This document shows positions 16,840-25,686 of a DNA stretch of 64,000 bases, one piece after another. The DNA comes from Lentilactobacillus kribbianus (GTDB lineage: Bacteria > Bacillota > Bacilli > Lactobacillales > Lactobacillaceae). Below the pieces are notes generated by a model. It ran no database searches. It was given only the letters and a program-made list of their open reading frames with translations, and was not told the origin of the DNA. Position 1 is the first letter of the stretch, and each line of letters opens with the position of its first letter. The stretch is taken from the NCBI RefSeq assembly GCF_013184075.1, contig NZ_JABEQQ010000001.1:682001-746000 (forward strand). The letters run 5' to 3'. A program made the position numbers and the translations under genes.

Positions 16840-17668
16840 TTAAATCGAATGGTTGGTGGTGCCGATTCAACTTAGCAGTGGCCTCTGGTTCAATATAATG
16901 AGCCATTTCCCAGAACTGCTTGGAATTGGTAGCACCATTTTTTTCGCCTAAAACGATTAACTTTAATGGTCGAGCTGATTGGCGCAGCGTTGCTAGAATT
17001 TCTTGATCAATCGGTAAACCGTCCGGGGACCAACTCATGATTACGTAGTCCACTTGATCTTGGTATTTTTGAATAGCAGCGATAGCATCCAGTTTTTCAA
17101 CGTCGGTGACTTGGTGTTTCCCGGTTTGATTTTCAGTGGTCCAAGCTAAGCTATCAGTGGTGTAGACGGTTTTATGCAGGTCTTTGAGGCCTTTAGAAAT
17201 ATAGCCGTTGCCAGCCATTACTTCTAACACCGCGCTGTCGCCCACGTAACCAGCGATGTCAGCTACTAGTGGTGCTGATATGTAGGCCCACATACCGTAT
17301 TGTTCTTCTAAGTAATCCCGAAAGCCCCGTAAATCAGCGTCTAGCTGAGGTAAAGCTGCTACCAATTGATTCCATTTTTGGTCGCCCGCGGTATCTCCCG
17401 GTGCAAATTGCTGATTTATTTTTTGGAAAATCTGATCTTGAATATCATCTGGTAACAAAAGATATGGTAAATCTTGAGGGAGCAAGCTTTGTTTAATTAA
17501 GCGATCGCTTTGCAAAACATGGTTAATCAAAAATTTGACGGTGGGATAATCACTAAATAACTCACCGTAAGCTTGCATCCGACTAATATAAGGAGCGGTA
17601 GCCACCGGAGCTGAATGGGTGATTTTTTTATTTTTTAGTAGCTTTTTTCTTTGTTTATTAGAAACCAT
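16811..17668 (-). CDS. SAM methyltransferase-like protein of unknown target
   Basis: Protein of 285 aa. The N terminus is Lys-rich (KQRKKLLKNKK). The C-terminal half looks like a class I methyltransferase: motif I VLEVMAGNGYISKGL, then VYTTDSLAW and VDYVIMSWSPDG as later strands. The N-terminal 130 residues are helical and unfamiliar. The start is separated from the upstream XRE gene by only 2 nt and has AAAGGA inside the end of that gene, so the two form an operon. Substrate unknown; it could be RNA or protein modification. Confidence 0.6.
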   Translation of the reverse strand: MVSNKQRKKLLKNKKITHSAPVATAPYISRMQAYGELFSDYPTVKFLINHVLQSDRLIKQSLLPQDLPYLLLPDDIQDQIFQKINQQFAPGDTAGDQKWNQLVAALPQLDADLRGFRDYLEEQYGMWAYISAPLVADIAGYVGDSAVLEVMAGNGYISKGLKDLHKTVYTTDSLAWTTENQTGKHQVTDVEKLDAIAAIQKYQDQVDYVIMSWSPDGLPIDQEILATLRQSARPLKLIVLGEKNGATNSKQFWEMAHYIEPEATAKLNRHHQPFDLIKDQIYLID

Positions 17669-17670
17669 TC

Positions 17671-18099
17671 CTAGTCCTTTCCATCCCGGTTATTTAAGCC
17701 TAAATCAAGTTGTACATCCCGGTTACGCTTGGTAGCGTGGCGTTGAGTTTTACCGTGCATGTAGCCTTCGATTAGTTGATAAATTTCGTAGCGGTCCTGG
17801 CTGGTTAGCATTTCTTGGTTAAATAACAGTTCTTTATCAGAAATAAAGAGGCGTCCTAAATCTACCTGGCTGTTATCAGCCAAGCCGGTTAAATAATCCA
17901 TTGAAACTCGGAAAAAACGAGCGAGTTTTTGAACCTCTAAATACGAAGGGGTTCGCACGCCCCGTTCCCAGTTTCCGATTTGAGAGGCCGTATTTTCGTG
18001 TTCTTCATCCGTGGGGAATTGGACGTTTAATGCATCGGCTAATTGTGCTAGTGTAATGTTTTGGCCTTTTCGTAAGGCACGAAGTCGTTCGGGAAACAT
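17671..18099 (-). CDS. XRE-family transcriptional regulator
   Basis: Protein of 142 aa. The N-terminal Cro/CI-type helix-turn-helix (residues about 1-70: MFPERLRALRKGQNITLAQL, then ASQIGNWERGVRTPS) has a short acidic insertion between helices 1 and 3. A C-terminal region of mixed charge follows, ending in LDLGLNNRDGKD. It is first in a two-gene operon with the methyltransferase-like gene. AAGGTGA precedes the start. Target unknown. Confidence 0.85.
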   Translation of the reverse strand: MFPERLRALRKGQNITLAQLADALNVQFPTDEEHENTASQIGNWERGVRTPSYLEVQKLARFFRVSMDYLTGLADNSQVDLGRLFISDKELLFNQEMLTSQDRYEIYQLIEGYMHGKTQRHATKRNRDVQLDLGLNNRDGKD

Positions 18100-18163
18100 T
18101 TAATCACCTTCCTAACAAGTATCATTATACTTCATTTGCGCCAATTGGGCACCGTTAGAATGG

Positions 18164-18192
18164 TTGCGCTGCTGGCAGGGGGAGCATATAAT
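18164..18192 (+). promoter_or_regulatory. Promoter of the membrane-anchored hydrolase gene
   Basis: TTGCGC (18164-18169), 17-nt spacer, TATAAT (18187-18192). Confidence 0.5.
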
Positions 18193-18243
18193 TTGCTTAA
18201 TTGACGAAAATTATTTGTTTTTAAGAAATGAGAGGTCCCTGTG

Positions 18244-19191
18244 ATGAAGAAAAAAACCAAATATTGGTTAATTGGTGTGGGTTGCTTGGGTGGTCTACTG
18301 GCAGTGCTGGCTTTGGGGGCCGGTTGGTATTTCTTTAAGGTAGCGGTCGTGCCTAGCCCCAAGTCCTTTTTGTCCAAACAGGAACGAGTTACTAAGGCCA
18401 GTTCCTTATATCCGGCACAGAAATGGTATGACCATGCTGATAAACAACCGTGGCAACAACAAGCGGCGGGAGCTGACCTCACGTTAGTGGCTAACTACAT
18501 TCCGGCCACTCAAAAGACCGTCAAAACAGCGGTCGTGGCTCACGGCTTTATGGGTAATAAGGACCAAATGTATCAATATGCCTACATGTTTCATAACTTA
18601 GGTTACAATGTGTTGGTGCCAGATGATCGTGCTCATGGTGATAGTCAAGGCGACTACATTGGCTACGGTTGGCCAGATCGGCGTGATTACGTGAAGTGGA
18701 TCAAAAAAGTCGTAGCTAAAAATGGACCAGATTCACAAATTGTGATGTTTGGGACCAGTATGGGTGGGGCTACGACAATGATGGTTAGTGGCGAAGCAGA
18801 TGTTCCTAAGCAAGTCAAAGCTTACATAGAAGATTGTGGTTACACCAGTGTTTATGATGAAATCTCCTACCAAGCGAAGTCCATGTATCATTTGCCTAAA
18901 TGGCCAATGGTTCCTATCGTTAGCTTAATTACTAAGTTGAAGGCGGGGTATAGCTTTCAACAGGCTAGCTCGCTAAAGCAGGTACAAAAAAATCATCGAC
19001 CAATGCTATTTATTCATGGTAGTAACGATAAATTTGTTCCTACCAGCATGGTTTACCCACTGTATCATGCTGATCATGGCCCTAAAGAGTTATTTATCAT
19101 GAAAGGGGCGGCGCATGCCCGCTCCTATGAGAAAAATCCGGCATTGTATACAGCTAAAGTGCAGAAATTTTTAGCGAAATATGTAAACTAA
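18244..19191 (+). CDS. Membrane-anchored alpha/beta hydrolase
   Basis: Protein of 315 aa with one N-terminal transmembrane helix (about residues 7-30), so the catalytic domain faces outside. The nucleophile elbow is GTSMGGAT, preceded by the DDRAHGDSQGDYIGYG segment. The acid lies in HGSNDKFVP and the His in GAAHARSY. This is the S9-like BAAT/serine-aminopeptidase pattern found in many lactobacilli. The substrate, an ester or a peptide, is unknown. GTG at 18241 is adjacent, but ATG 18244 with GAGGT upstream is preferred. Confidence 0.82.
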   Translation: MKKKTKYWLIGVGCLGGLLAVLALGAGWYFFKVAVVPSPKSFLSKQERVTKASSLYPAQKWYDHADKQPWQQQAAGADLTLVANYIPATQKTVKTAVVAHGFMGNKDQMYQYAYMFHNLGYNVLVPDDRAHGDSQGDYIGYGWPDRRDYVKWIKKVVAKNGPDSQIVMFGTSMGGATTMMVSGEADVPKQVKAYIEDCGYTSVYDEISYQAKSMYHLPKWPMVPIVSLITKLKAGYSFQQASSLKQVQKNHRPMLFIHGSNDKFVPTSMVYPLYHADHGPKELFIMKGAAHARSYEKNPALYTAKVQKFLAKYVN

Positions 19192-19192
19192 G

Positions 19193-19221
19193 TTCGCGAA
19201 CCCGCTAACTTTCGGTATAAT
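19193..19221 (+). promoter_or_regulatory. Promoter of the RNase Y-like gene
   Basis: TTCGCG (weak -35, 19193-19198), 17-nt spacer, TATAAT (19216-19221). Confidence 0.4.
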
Positions 19222-19298
19222 AGGAAGTAGCGGCATTTATTGTCGCGTCAAATAAAATTTTAATATTGAAACCAGATAATAATTAAAGGAGGTTAAGA

Positions 19299-20912
19299 AT
19301 GCCAACGGAACTAATTGTCATATTGTTGATTGCGATTGTTTTAGTAGTAATCAGTGGAATTACGGGCTATAAGTTGCAAGAAAAAAAGCACCAAACTGAA
19401 TTAGATCAAGCTAATCAGCAAGCGCAAAAGATATTGCAACAAGGTAGCCAAACGGCTCACCAGCAGGCCCAAAGTATCCAGCAAAAAACTAACCGTCAAA
19501 CCGATAGCTACAAGTTGTCGATGACAGAAGAACTTGATAGTTACGAAGCGGATAATCAAACTCGAGCTAATCGGGTGGAACAACATCAAAAAATGTTGGA
19601 TAGCACGCGCGTTCATTTGAACGAAGTGGCTGATCGTTTGGGTCAATTAAATCATGAATTAAGTCAAACTAAAGCGCAAATCAAACAGGATCGAGATGCC
19701 GGCAATCAATTACTCGACACCCGGGTGAATATGATGGCACAAACGGCGGGGATGAGTGTTACAGATGCCCAAAACCAAATTTTGACACAATTAAGTGAAG
19801 ACCTAGAACAAGAACGAGAAGTGGAATTACGTTTCCGGCGTGAAGATGACGAGGGTAATGTCAATAAAGCTGCTAAAGCGATGGCGACCGATTTAATTCA
19901 ACGGGGACCGGTAGATTTTCCTAGAGAACACTTAGAGCATTCAGTGATTATTGCCGATGCGGATAGTCGGCGTAAATTAATGGATCGTGATGAACAGGTG
20001 CTGCGTTATTTGGAAACTTTGACCGGGACGAGCTTAATCTTTGCCCCTGCTAACGAAACTGAACTTCAAATCGTAACTGGAGATCCATTACGACGAGAAA
20101 TTGCCCGTTTAGCCATTACTAACTTGGCAGTAGAACACCAGTGGGGACCACTAGCCGTGGAAAAACACGTCAATGATGCCAGAAGTGAAGTGCTTAACGA
20201 TCTACGTCGCACCGGTGAAGATGTGGTGGCCAAGTTACGGGTGGGGTGGATGCATCCTGATTTGATTAAAATTTTAGGCCGCTTAAAGTTTCGAACTAGT
20301 TATGGTCAAAACGTGTTGTATCATTCGGTAGAAGTGGCTCAAATGGCTGGTAGTATTGCCGCTGAATTGGGCCTTGATGCCCGTTTAGCTAGACGAGCTG
20401 GTTTATTACATGATATCGGTAAAGCAATTGATCATGATATCGACGGCACGCACGTTGAATTAGGGGTTCAACTAGCTGAATTATACGATGAAGATCAACA
20501 AATTATTAATGCAATTGCGGCCCATCACGGTGATGTGGACGCAACGTCGCCATATGCCGCATTGGTAGAAGCCGGTGATTCCGTTTCGGGTGGCCGACCA
20601 GGTGCTCGAAGCGAATCGGTAGAAGATTACGTTAATCGGCTTAGAAGTCTTGAAAAAATTGCTGATCAACATGATGGCGTTAAGGAAAGTTATGCTATTC
20701 AAGCGGGTCGAGAAATCCGAATTATTGTGGATCCGCATGCGGTGAATGATGAGCAAGTGGATGCGTTGACGAAAGACGTTAAGGACCAGATTGAAACGGA
20801 ATTAACGTATCCGGGTAAGATTAAAGTGACGACTATTCGTGATTTTAGGGCGACTGCGTATGTGGGAGCGGACCGGAATAAGAACAAGAGTAAGAAGAAA
20901 AAAAGGGCTTAA
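19299..20912 (+). CDS. Ribonuclease Y-like endoribonuclease with degenerate KH loop
   Basis: Protein of 537 aa with RNase Y architecture: N-terminal membrane anchor (residues about 4-23), long Gln-rich coiled coil (30-190), a KH-position region, then the HD domain (LLHDIGKAIDHD, AAHHGD) and conserved segments HPDLIKILGRLKFRTSYGQN and AIQAGREIRI. In normal RNase Y the KH domain carries IIGREGRNIR; here the corresponding stretch reads KLMDRDEQVLRYLETLTG, so the GxxG RNA-binding loop is lost. The HD active site looks intact. It may be a second RNase Y paralogue with altered RNA selection. AAAGGAGGT gives strong initiation. Confidence 0.85.
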   Translation: MPTELIVILLIAIVLVVISGITGYKLQEKKHQTELDQANQQAQKILQQGSQTAHQQAQSIQQKTNRQTDSYKLSMTEELDSYEADNQTRANRVEQHQKMLDSTRVHLNEVADRLGQLNHELSQTKAQIKQDRDAGNQLLDTRVNMMAQTAGMSVTDAQNQILTQLSEDLEQEREVELRFRREDDEGNVNKAAKAMATDLIQRGPVDFPREHLEHSVIIADADSRRKLMDRDEQVLRYLETLTGTSLIFAPANETELQIVTGDPLRREIARLAITNLAVEHQWGPLAVEKHVNDARSEVLNDLRRTGEDVVAKLRVGWMHPDLIKILGRLKFRTSYGQNVLYHSVEVAQMAGSIAAELGLDARLARRAGLLHDIGKAIDHDIDGTHVELGVQLAELYDEDQQIINAIAAHHGDVDATSPYAALVEAGDSVSGGRPGARSESVEDYVNRLRSLEKIADQHDGVKESYAIQAGREIRIIVDPHAVNDEQVDALTKDVKDQIETELTYPGKIKVTTIRDFRATAYVGADRNKNKSKKKKRA

Positions 20913-20918
20913 TTCAGA

Positions 20919-21034
20919 GTGCAACAGGCCTCGGTAAAAAATTGAGTACTAAAGCTAAAAACCACCAATAGTTCGGTCTTTGACCGCTATTGGTGGTTTT
21001 TGATTTAAACGGATATTTTTGAGGCCTGTCGCAC
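20919..21034. repeat. Long inverted repeat enclosing the rny-side terminator
   Basis: GTGCAACAGGCCTC (20919-20932) and GAGGCCTGTCGCAC (21021-21034) pair at 13 of 14 positions and enclose the terminator hairpin, giving a cruciform-like element between convergent genes. I do not recognise it. Confidence 0.55.
20956..21004. terminator. Intrinsic terminator after the RNase Y-like gene
   Basis: Stem AAAAACCACCAATAG / CTATTGGTGGTTTTT with a long loop. Confidence 0.8.
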
Positions 21035-21126
21035 GTTTTCGATAAGTATACGATCTTTTTTAGTTAGATGAAAGGGATGCTGATGAGAGCACGTTTTAAC
21101 TATATGTTGGTAATCACAATTCAAAC

Positions 21127-21178
21127 AATAAAAAGACGTTCCGCTATCCTTTTCGATAGTTAGAACGTCTTTTTATTT
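21127..21178. terminator. Terminator of purA
   Basis: Stem AGACGTT...CTATC / GATAG...AACGTCT between A- and T-runs. It can act on the minus strand for purA. Confidence 0.75.
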
Positions 21179-22468
21179 TTACCAAATCTTTTGCATTTGC
21201 ACAGTTTGACTACGATCAGGTCCAATTGAAAAAGCAGCAATAGGAGTATCGGTTAATTCAGCAATTCGTTTCAAGTAGTTTTGCGCATTAACTGGCAGTT
21301 GGTCAAAGCCAGCTACACCAGTGATGTCTTCGTCCCAACCAGGTAATTCTTCATAAACTGGTGTTACTTGGCTTAGTAGTTCGTCATCGGCGGGATAATA
21401 ATCGATAACTTCAGTGCCAACTTGATAACCGACACAGATTTTAAGGGTTTTAAAACCGCTCATTACATCCATGCAGTTAATCACTAACCCGGTGAACCCG
21501 TTGATTTGCGTTACATATTTCATTAATACGGCATCAAACCAACCAATTCGCCGTGGACGATGAGTTACGGTTCCGTATTCGTGAGCGATATCTCTAATGG
21601 TATCACCGATTTCGTTGATTTGTTCGGTAGGAAACGGACCATCACCAACGCGAGAAACGTAAGCCTTGGCTACCCCTAAAACATGGTTGATCTTAGTAGG
21701 ACCTAAGCCAGTGCCGGTACAAGCGCCACCAGCCGTTGGATTGGCTGAAGTTACAAATGGATAGGTTCCGTGATCGATATCTAACATGGCACCCTGTGAA
21801 CCTTCAAATAAAACGTGTTGAGCGGCATCAACCGCTTGATTAATTAAGGTGCTAGTATCTTTAATTTGCGATTTTAATTGTTGTCCCATGGCGTAGTAGG
21901 TCTCAGTTAATTCATCTAGGGATGGGAGTTGTTCGTAAAGTTCGGCGGATAAGACCCGTTGCTTTTGGATTAAATTAAAAGCTAATTTCTTCTTTAAGCC
22001 GGCCTTATCTAATAAATCAATCATCCGAATCCCGATTCGTTGCATCTTATCCATGTAAGTAGGACCGATGCCTTTATTAGTAGTCCCGATTTTTTCACCG
22101 GATTGAGCCCGGTCTAATTCTTGTTGTTGGTCTTGTAAGATATGATATGGAAAAATGACGTGTGCCCGTTGCGAAATCACGAGGTGGTCAGTGGTAATGC
22201 CAGCGTCGTTTAACTCCTTCATTTCGGCTAATAAAACTGTGGGGTTAACCACCGTTCCGTTAGCAATTACACATTGTGCGTTTGGATTTAAGATTCCTGA
22301 TGGAATTAAGCGCAAGGCGATTTTACGGTCGCCAGCAACGATAGAATGACCAGCGTTGTCGCCACCTGAATAACGGACGGTCAGTTGAGCATCTTGACTA
22401 AGTAAATCAATGATCTTGCCCTTTCCTTCGTCGCCCCATTGGCTCCCAATTACAATTGCAGTTGTCAT
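21179..22468 (-). CDS. purA: Adenylosuccinate synthetase
   Basis: Cytoplasmic enzyme of 429 aa that joins IMP and aspartate using GTP, the first step from IMP to AMP. The P-loop-like GSQWGDEGKGK is at the N terminus. Also visible are NGTVVNP, the IMP-loop GTTNKGIGPTYMDK, the FEGSQGAMLDIDHGTYP strand and VTHRPRRIGWFD. Length is normal. GGAGGT precedes the start. It is divergent from purB, the next enzyme of the same pathway, and the region between them carries PurBox-like sequences. Confidence 0.97.
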   Translation of the reverse strand: MTTAIVIGSQWGDEGKGKIIDLLSQDAQLTVRYSGGDNAGHSIVAGDRKIALRLIPSGILNPNAQCVIANGTVVNPTVLLAEMKELNDAGITTDHLVISQRAHVIFPYHILQDQQQELDRAQSGEKIGTTNKGIGPTYMDKMQRIGIRMIDLLDKAGLKKKLAFNLIQKQRVLSAELYEQLPSLDELTETYYAMGQQLKSQIKDTSTLINQAVDAAQHVLFEGSQGAMLDIDHGTYPFVTSANPTAGGACTGTGLGPTKINHVLGVAKAYVSRVGDGPFPTEQINEIGDTIRDIAHEYGTVTHRPRRIGWFDAVLMKYVTQINGFTGLVINCMDVMSGFKTLKICVGYQVGTEVIDYYPADDELLSQVTPVYEELPGWDEDITGVAGFDQLPVNAQNYLKRIAELTDTPIAAFSIGPDRSQTVQMQKIW

Positions 22469-22500
22469 AATTTCCTACCTCCAAGTTTGATTACGAGAGC

Positions 22501-22530
22501 ATCATAGCATATTCGTTCAACATAAATCAA
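22501..22530 (-). promoter_or_regulatory. purA promoter
   Basis: Minus-strand TTGATT (22525-22530), 18-nt spacer, TATGAT (22501-22506). Confidence 0.55.
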
Positions 22531-22533
22531 GAC

Positions 22534-22579
22534 AAAACCGAATGATTATAAAACTACTAAAAGTAAAAGTTCGTGTTTT
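22534..22579. promoter_or_regulatory. Pair of PurBox-like sites between purA and purB
   Basis: AAAACCGAATGAT (22534-22546) and, on the other strand, the complement of AAAGTTCGTGTTT (22566-22578) resemble the Gram-positive PurBox with its CCGAAC core. They are in inverted orientation, as PurR pairs usually are. Each has one or two mismatches, so this is a by-eye match. Confidence 0.45.
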
Positions 22580-22640
22580 CAAAATGGATAAAATTTGGTA
22601 TGCTATTGATATAATCTTTAAAATCAAGGGAGAAACTAAC

Positions 22641-23939
22641 ATGATTGAACGGTACGCACGACCAGAAATGCAAGCAATTTGGAGTCGGGAAAATCAATTC
22701 GATAGTTGGCTAAAAGTTGAAGTAGCAGTTGATAAGGCTTGGGCTGACTTGGGTGAAATTCCAGCAGCTGATTATCAAAAAATTGCTGCTAATGCGAACT
22801 TTGATTTAGATCGTATCGATGAATTAGAAGCCCAAACGCATCATGACGTGATTGCCTTCACTCGGGCAGTTTCCGAAAGTTTGGGAGCAGAACGTAAGTG
22901 GGTTCACTACGGCTTGACTAGTACCGACGTAGTGGATACCGCTCAATCACTAAGAATTAAGGCCGCTAATGAAATTATTGAAGCTGATTTAGTGGAATTT
23001 GCCACTACCTTGAAGAACTTGGCCGTCCAATATAAAGACTTAGTGGTTATCGGTCGAACTCACGGTATTCACGCTGAACCCACTACGCTAGGCTTGAAAT
23101 TTTTGCGCTGGTACGCTGAAGCTAACCGGAACTTGGAACGGTTCCGCCATGCCAGAAAAGAAATCGAAGTAGGCAAGATTAGTGGGGCCGTGGGGACGTT
23201 TGCGAACGTACCACTAGCCGTTGAAGAATCAGTTTGTGAAACCCTAGGGCTAGGCGTGCAACCGATTTCGACGCAAATCTTGCCACGGGATTTACACGCC
23301 CAATACCTCAGTAGTCTTGCTTTGATCGCTGCCATGGTGGAAGAAATAGCCACCGAGATTCGCAGTCTACAACGCACCGAAATCAACGAAGTACGCGAAG
23401 GATTTGCCAAGGGCCAAAAGGGTTCTTCGGCCATGCCCCATAAGCGTAATCCGATCAGTTCGGAAAACGTTTCGGGACTAGCCCGGGTGATTAGAGGAGA
23501 GATGGTGACGGCCTTTGAAGACATCAACTTATGGCACGAACGCGATATCTCTCACTCATCAGCCGAACGAGTGATTTTACCAGATAGTACCGAAGCCACT
23601 GATTACATTTTGCACCGCATGAACCGGGTCTTGAACAATCTGGTGGTTAATGAAGCTGAAATTCAAAAGAACTTGGAACTCAACCACGGCCTCATCTTCT
23701 CTCAACACGTGATGCTAGCTTTAATTGAAGCGGGCTGGTCTCGTGAAAAGGCCTACGATACCATTCAACCAATTACGATGGCGGTCTGGCAAACCGGTCA
23801 ACCGTTCAAGCAAATGTTGTTACAAGACCCGGCCGTTAGGGCGACGTTAACAACCACTGAAATTGAACAATTATTTGATATTAAATACCACTTACGCAAC
23901 GTCGATAATATCTATCGCCGCTTAGGGGTCATTGAATAA
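22641..23939 (+). CDS. purB: Adenylosuccinate lyase
   Basis: Enzyme of 432 aa of the fumarase/aspartase superfamily that releases fumarate from SAICAR and from adenylosuccinate. The signature GSSAMPHKRNP is present (residues about 258-268), with THHDVIAFTRAV and YGLTSTDVVDTA nearer the N terminus. The in-frame upstream extension is rejected because MIERYARPEM is the family's usual N terminus and AAGGGAG precedes ATG 22641. It is divergent from purA, which supplies its substrate. Confidence 0.97.
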   Translation: MIERYARPEMQAIWSRENQFDSWLKVEVAVDKAWADLGEIPAADYQKIAANANFDLDRIDELEAQTHHDVIAFTRAVSESLGAERKWVHYGLTSTDVVDTAQSLRIKAANEIIEADLVEFATTLKNLAVQYKDLVVIGRTHGIHAEPTTLGLKFLRWYAEANRNLERFRHARKEIEVGKISGAVGTFANVPLAVEESVCETLGLGVQPISTQILPRDLHAQYLSSLALIAAMVEEIATEIRSLQRTEINEVREGFAKGQKGSSAMPHKRNPISSENVSGLARVIRGEMVTAFEDINLWHERDISHSSAERVILPDSTEATDYILHRMNRVLNNLVVNEAEIQKNLELNHGLIFSQHVMLALIEAGWSREKAYDTIQPITMAVWQTGQPFKQMLLQDPAVRATLTTTEIEQLFDIKYHLRNVDNIYRRLGVIE

Positions 23940-23978
23940 TAAAAAAGATGCTGGCCATAATAGGTCAACATCTTTTTT
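23940..23978. terminator. Bidirectional terminator between purB and the nucleotidase gene
   Basis: Stem AAAAAAGATGCTGGCC / GGTCAACATCTTTTTT. Confidence 0.8.
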
Positions 23979-25548
23979 AATTGCACTGTGGTTTATTCAC
24001 TACTTGGAAATTATGATTGTTTTTGGCCACCACCACCGGATGATTTTCTAAATATTCAAAAATTAATTGACTCATAGTGGTGTTGTTTCGGCGAATGATT
24101 TTACTTTCATCAAACATCGGGTAATGACCGCCACCAGTAGCACGGTACTTGTTTAAGGCCACGTCTAAGATTTGCTCATCATGTAAGTCATGACCGTGGT
24201 ACTTAAGCTTAGTGACCCGTTGTCCAATCGGATTAGCAATATTTAGTTCGTAATCGATGCCTTCATACATATCGTAATTGTAGAAGCGGTGTTTCGGAAA
24301 CAAGAAGCGGGGATTAACGACGATGTCATTGGTTTTTTCGTTAATGGCAAAGTAGCGGGCCGAGACTTCCAACGCAGCCCGTAAGTCAGCGCCAGTAATG
24401 CGCACGACTGCTAGGGTATTCGGGTAAACGTAGTTAGTGATGATGTTTCTCATCGTAATGGGATTTTCAAAACCATGGGCTTCGTTATTGTAAAGCGCGG
24501 TGGCCGAAATGTCGGTTCCCATAGTGGCCATTTGCACGGTTTGAATGAATTCGGTAAAGGCAGTTTCTTCCAGGCGGGCTTGAGCTGCGTTAGCAAACGT
24601 TAAGTCACCCTTAATGTGAGAGAGAGGTTGATCTAACCATTTTTCTAGCGGTTTTTCTAAGGGAGCCAAGGTGGCCACAATTTGGGAATCTTCTGTCGCC
24701 GGCGCACAAGACATTAAGTTTGGTGTACCAGTAAAGACCCGTTTAGTTTTGTCATCGATATCGAGGGTGATTTTGCCGACAAATTCACCGCGGTGACCGG
24801 GTTGAACTAGTGGCACGCCAAATAAATGATTGGCTAATTTACGGTGTTGGTGCCCGGAAATGAGCGCATCAATGCCCGGAACTTGTTCTAAGAGGGCGTA
24901 ACCTTCGTTTTCCCCGGGTGTGATGTCGGTCCAAGTACCGCTTAAATCTCGTTCAAAGCCACCGTGATAAGCTACGACCACTACGTCAGCGTACTTTTGT
25001 AAGAAGGGCACGTACTTTTTGGCAACGGCAACGGCCGATTCGAGATGAAAATCATTAAGTTGATTGATGTTTTTCCATTTGCGCGCACTGGTGGTAGTTA
25101 GCCCCAAGATACCGATTTTTAAGCCGGCTTTATTAATGATAGTGTAGGGTTTTCCTAATAATGGCACGCCTTGACTATCAACGACGTTAGCGCACAAGAA
25201 TTTGCGGTCGGACTGGTTTATACAATAGTGAAGGTAATCCAGCCCGTAGTCGAACTCATGATTGCCAATGGTGCCGATATCGTAATCCACTGCGTTATAA
25301 CATTCAGTATAGGCCTGGCGCTGTTTCGCGTTAGCCTTGGTCGCAGTAAAATAAGCGAGGGGTGAACCTTCTAAAAAATCACCATTTTCAATAGTTAAGG
25401 TGATTTCGTCGGGATGGTCTTGTTTGTATTTTTTAATGACTGCAGCGGCTTTTTCTAACCCATATGGTTTATCGTCAGCAATGTCGACAAAGTTAGTGGG
25501 TGGAATAAAACCATGGGTGTCACTGGTCGCTAGAATGGTTAATTTCAT
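23977..25548 (-). CDS. Bifunctional metallophosphatase/5'-nucleotidase family protein, cytoplasmic type
   Basis: Protein of 523 aa with an N-terminal metallophosphoesterase domain (ATSDTHGF, IENGDFLEG, IGNHEFDYG, YHGG, SGHQHRK) binding two metals, and a C-terminal 5'-nucleotidase domain (residues about 330-490). UshA-like relatives hydrolyse nucleoside 5'-phosphates or 2',3'-cyclic nucleotides. Most are exported, but this one has no signal peptide, LPxTG or lipobox, so it probably acts in the cytoplasm. GGTGAG precedes the start. Confidence 0.88.
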   Translation of the reverse strand: MKLTILATSDTHGFIPPTNFVDIADDKPYGLEKAAAVIKKYKQDHPDEITLTIENGDFLEGSPLAYFTATKANAKQRQAYTECYNAVDYDIGTIGNHEFDYGLDYLHYCINQSDRKFLCANVVDSQGVPLLGKPYTIINKAGLKIGILGLTTTSARKWKNINQLNDFHLESAVAVAKKYVPFLQKYADVVVVAYHGGFERDLSGTWTDITPGENEGYALLEQVPGIDALISGHQHRKLANHLFGVPLVQPGHRGEFVGKITLDIDDKTKRVFTGTPNLMSCAPATEDSQIVATLAPLEKPLEKWLDQPLSHIKGDLTFANAAQARLEETAFTEFIQTVQMATMGTDISATALYNNEAHGFENPITMRNIITNYVYPNTLAVVRITGADLRAALEVSARYFAINEKTNDIVVNPRFLFPKHRFYNYDMYEGIDYELNIANPIGQRVTKLKYHGHDLHDEQILDVALNKYRATGGGHYPMFDESKIIRRNNTTMSQLIFEYLENHPVVVAKNNHNFQVVNKPQCN

Positions 25549-25648
25549 ATACTCACCTGAATTATGTTTAATGATTAAATTATAAGCAACTTGGCCATTA
25601 AGTGCAATCCGTGGCTATATAAATTGTCGGGTGGGGTGCATTTGGGCC

Positions 25649-25679
25649 ACAAAAAATCTCTAAGCCAAGGGCTTAGAGG
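25649..25679 (-). terminator. Terminator of the CPA1 antiporter gene
   Basis: Minus-strand stem CTCTAAGCCC / GGCTTAGAG followed by a T-run. Confidence 0.75.
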
Positions 25680-25686
25680 TAATGAG

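Noticed and set aside
21068-21163. 31-codon plus-strand frame between the RNase Y-like gene and purA
   Set aside because: No ribosome site, and it runs into the purA terminator hairpin; most likely chance.
23069-23527. 152-codon minus-strand frame inside purB
   Set aside because: Antisense shadow of a highly conserved enzyme; no ribosome site and no recognisable product.
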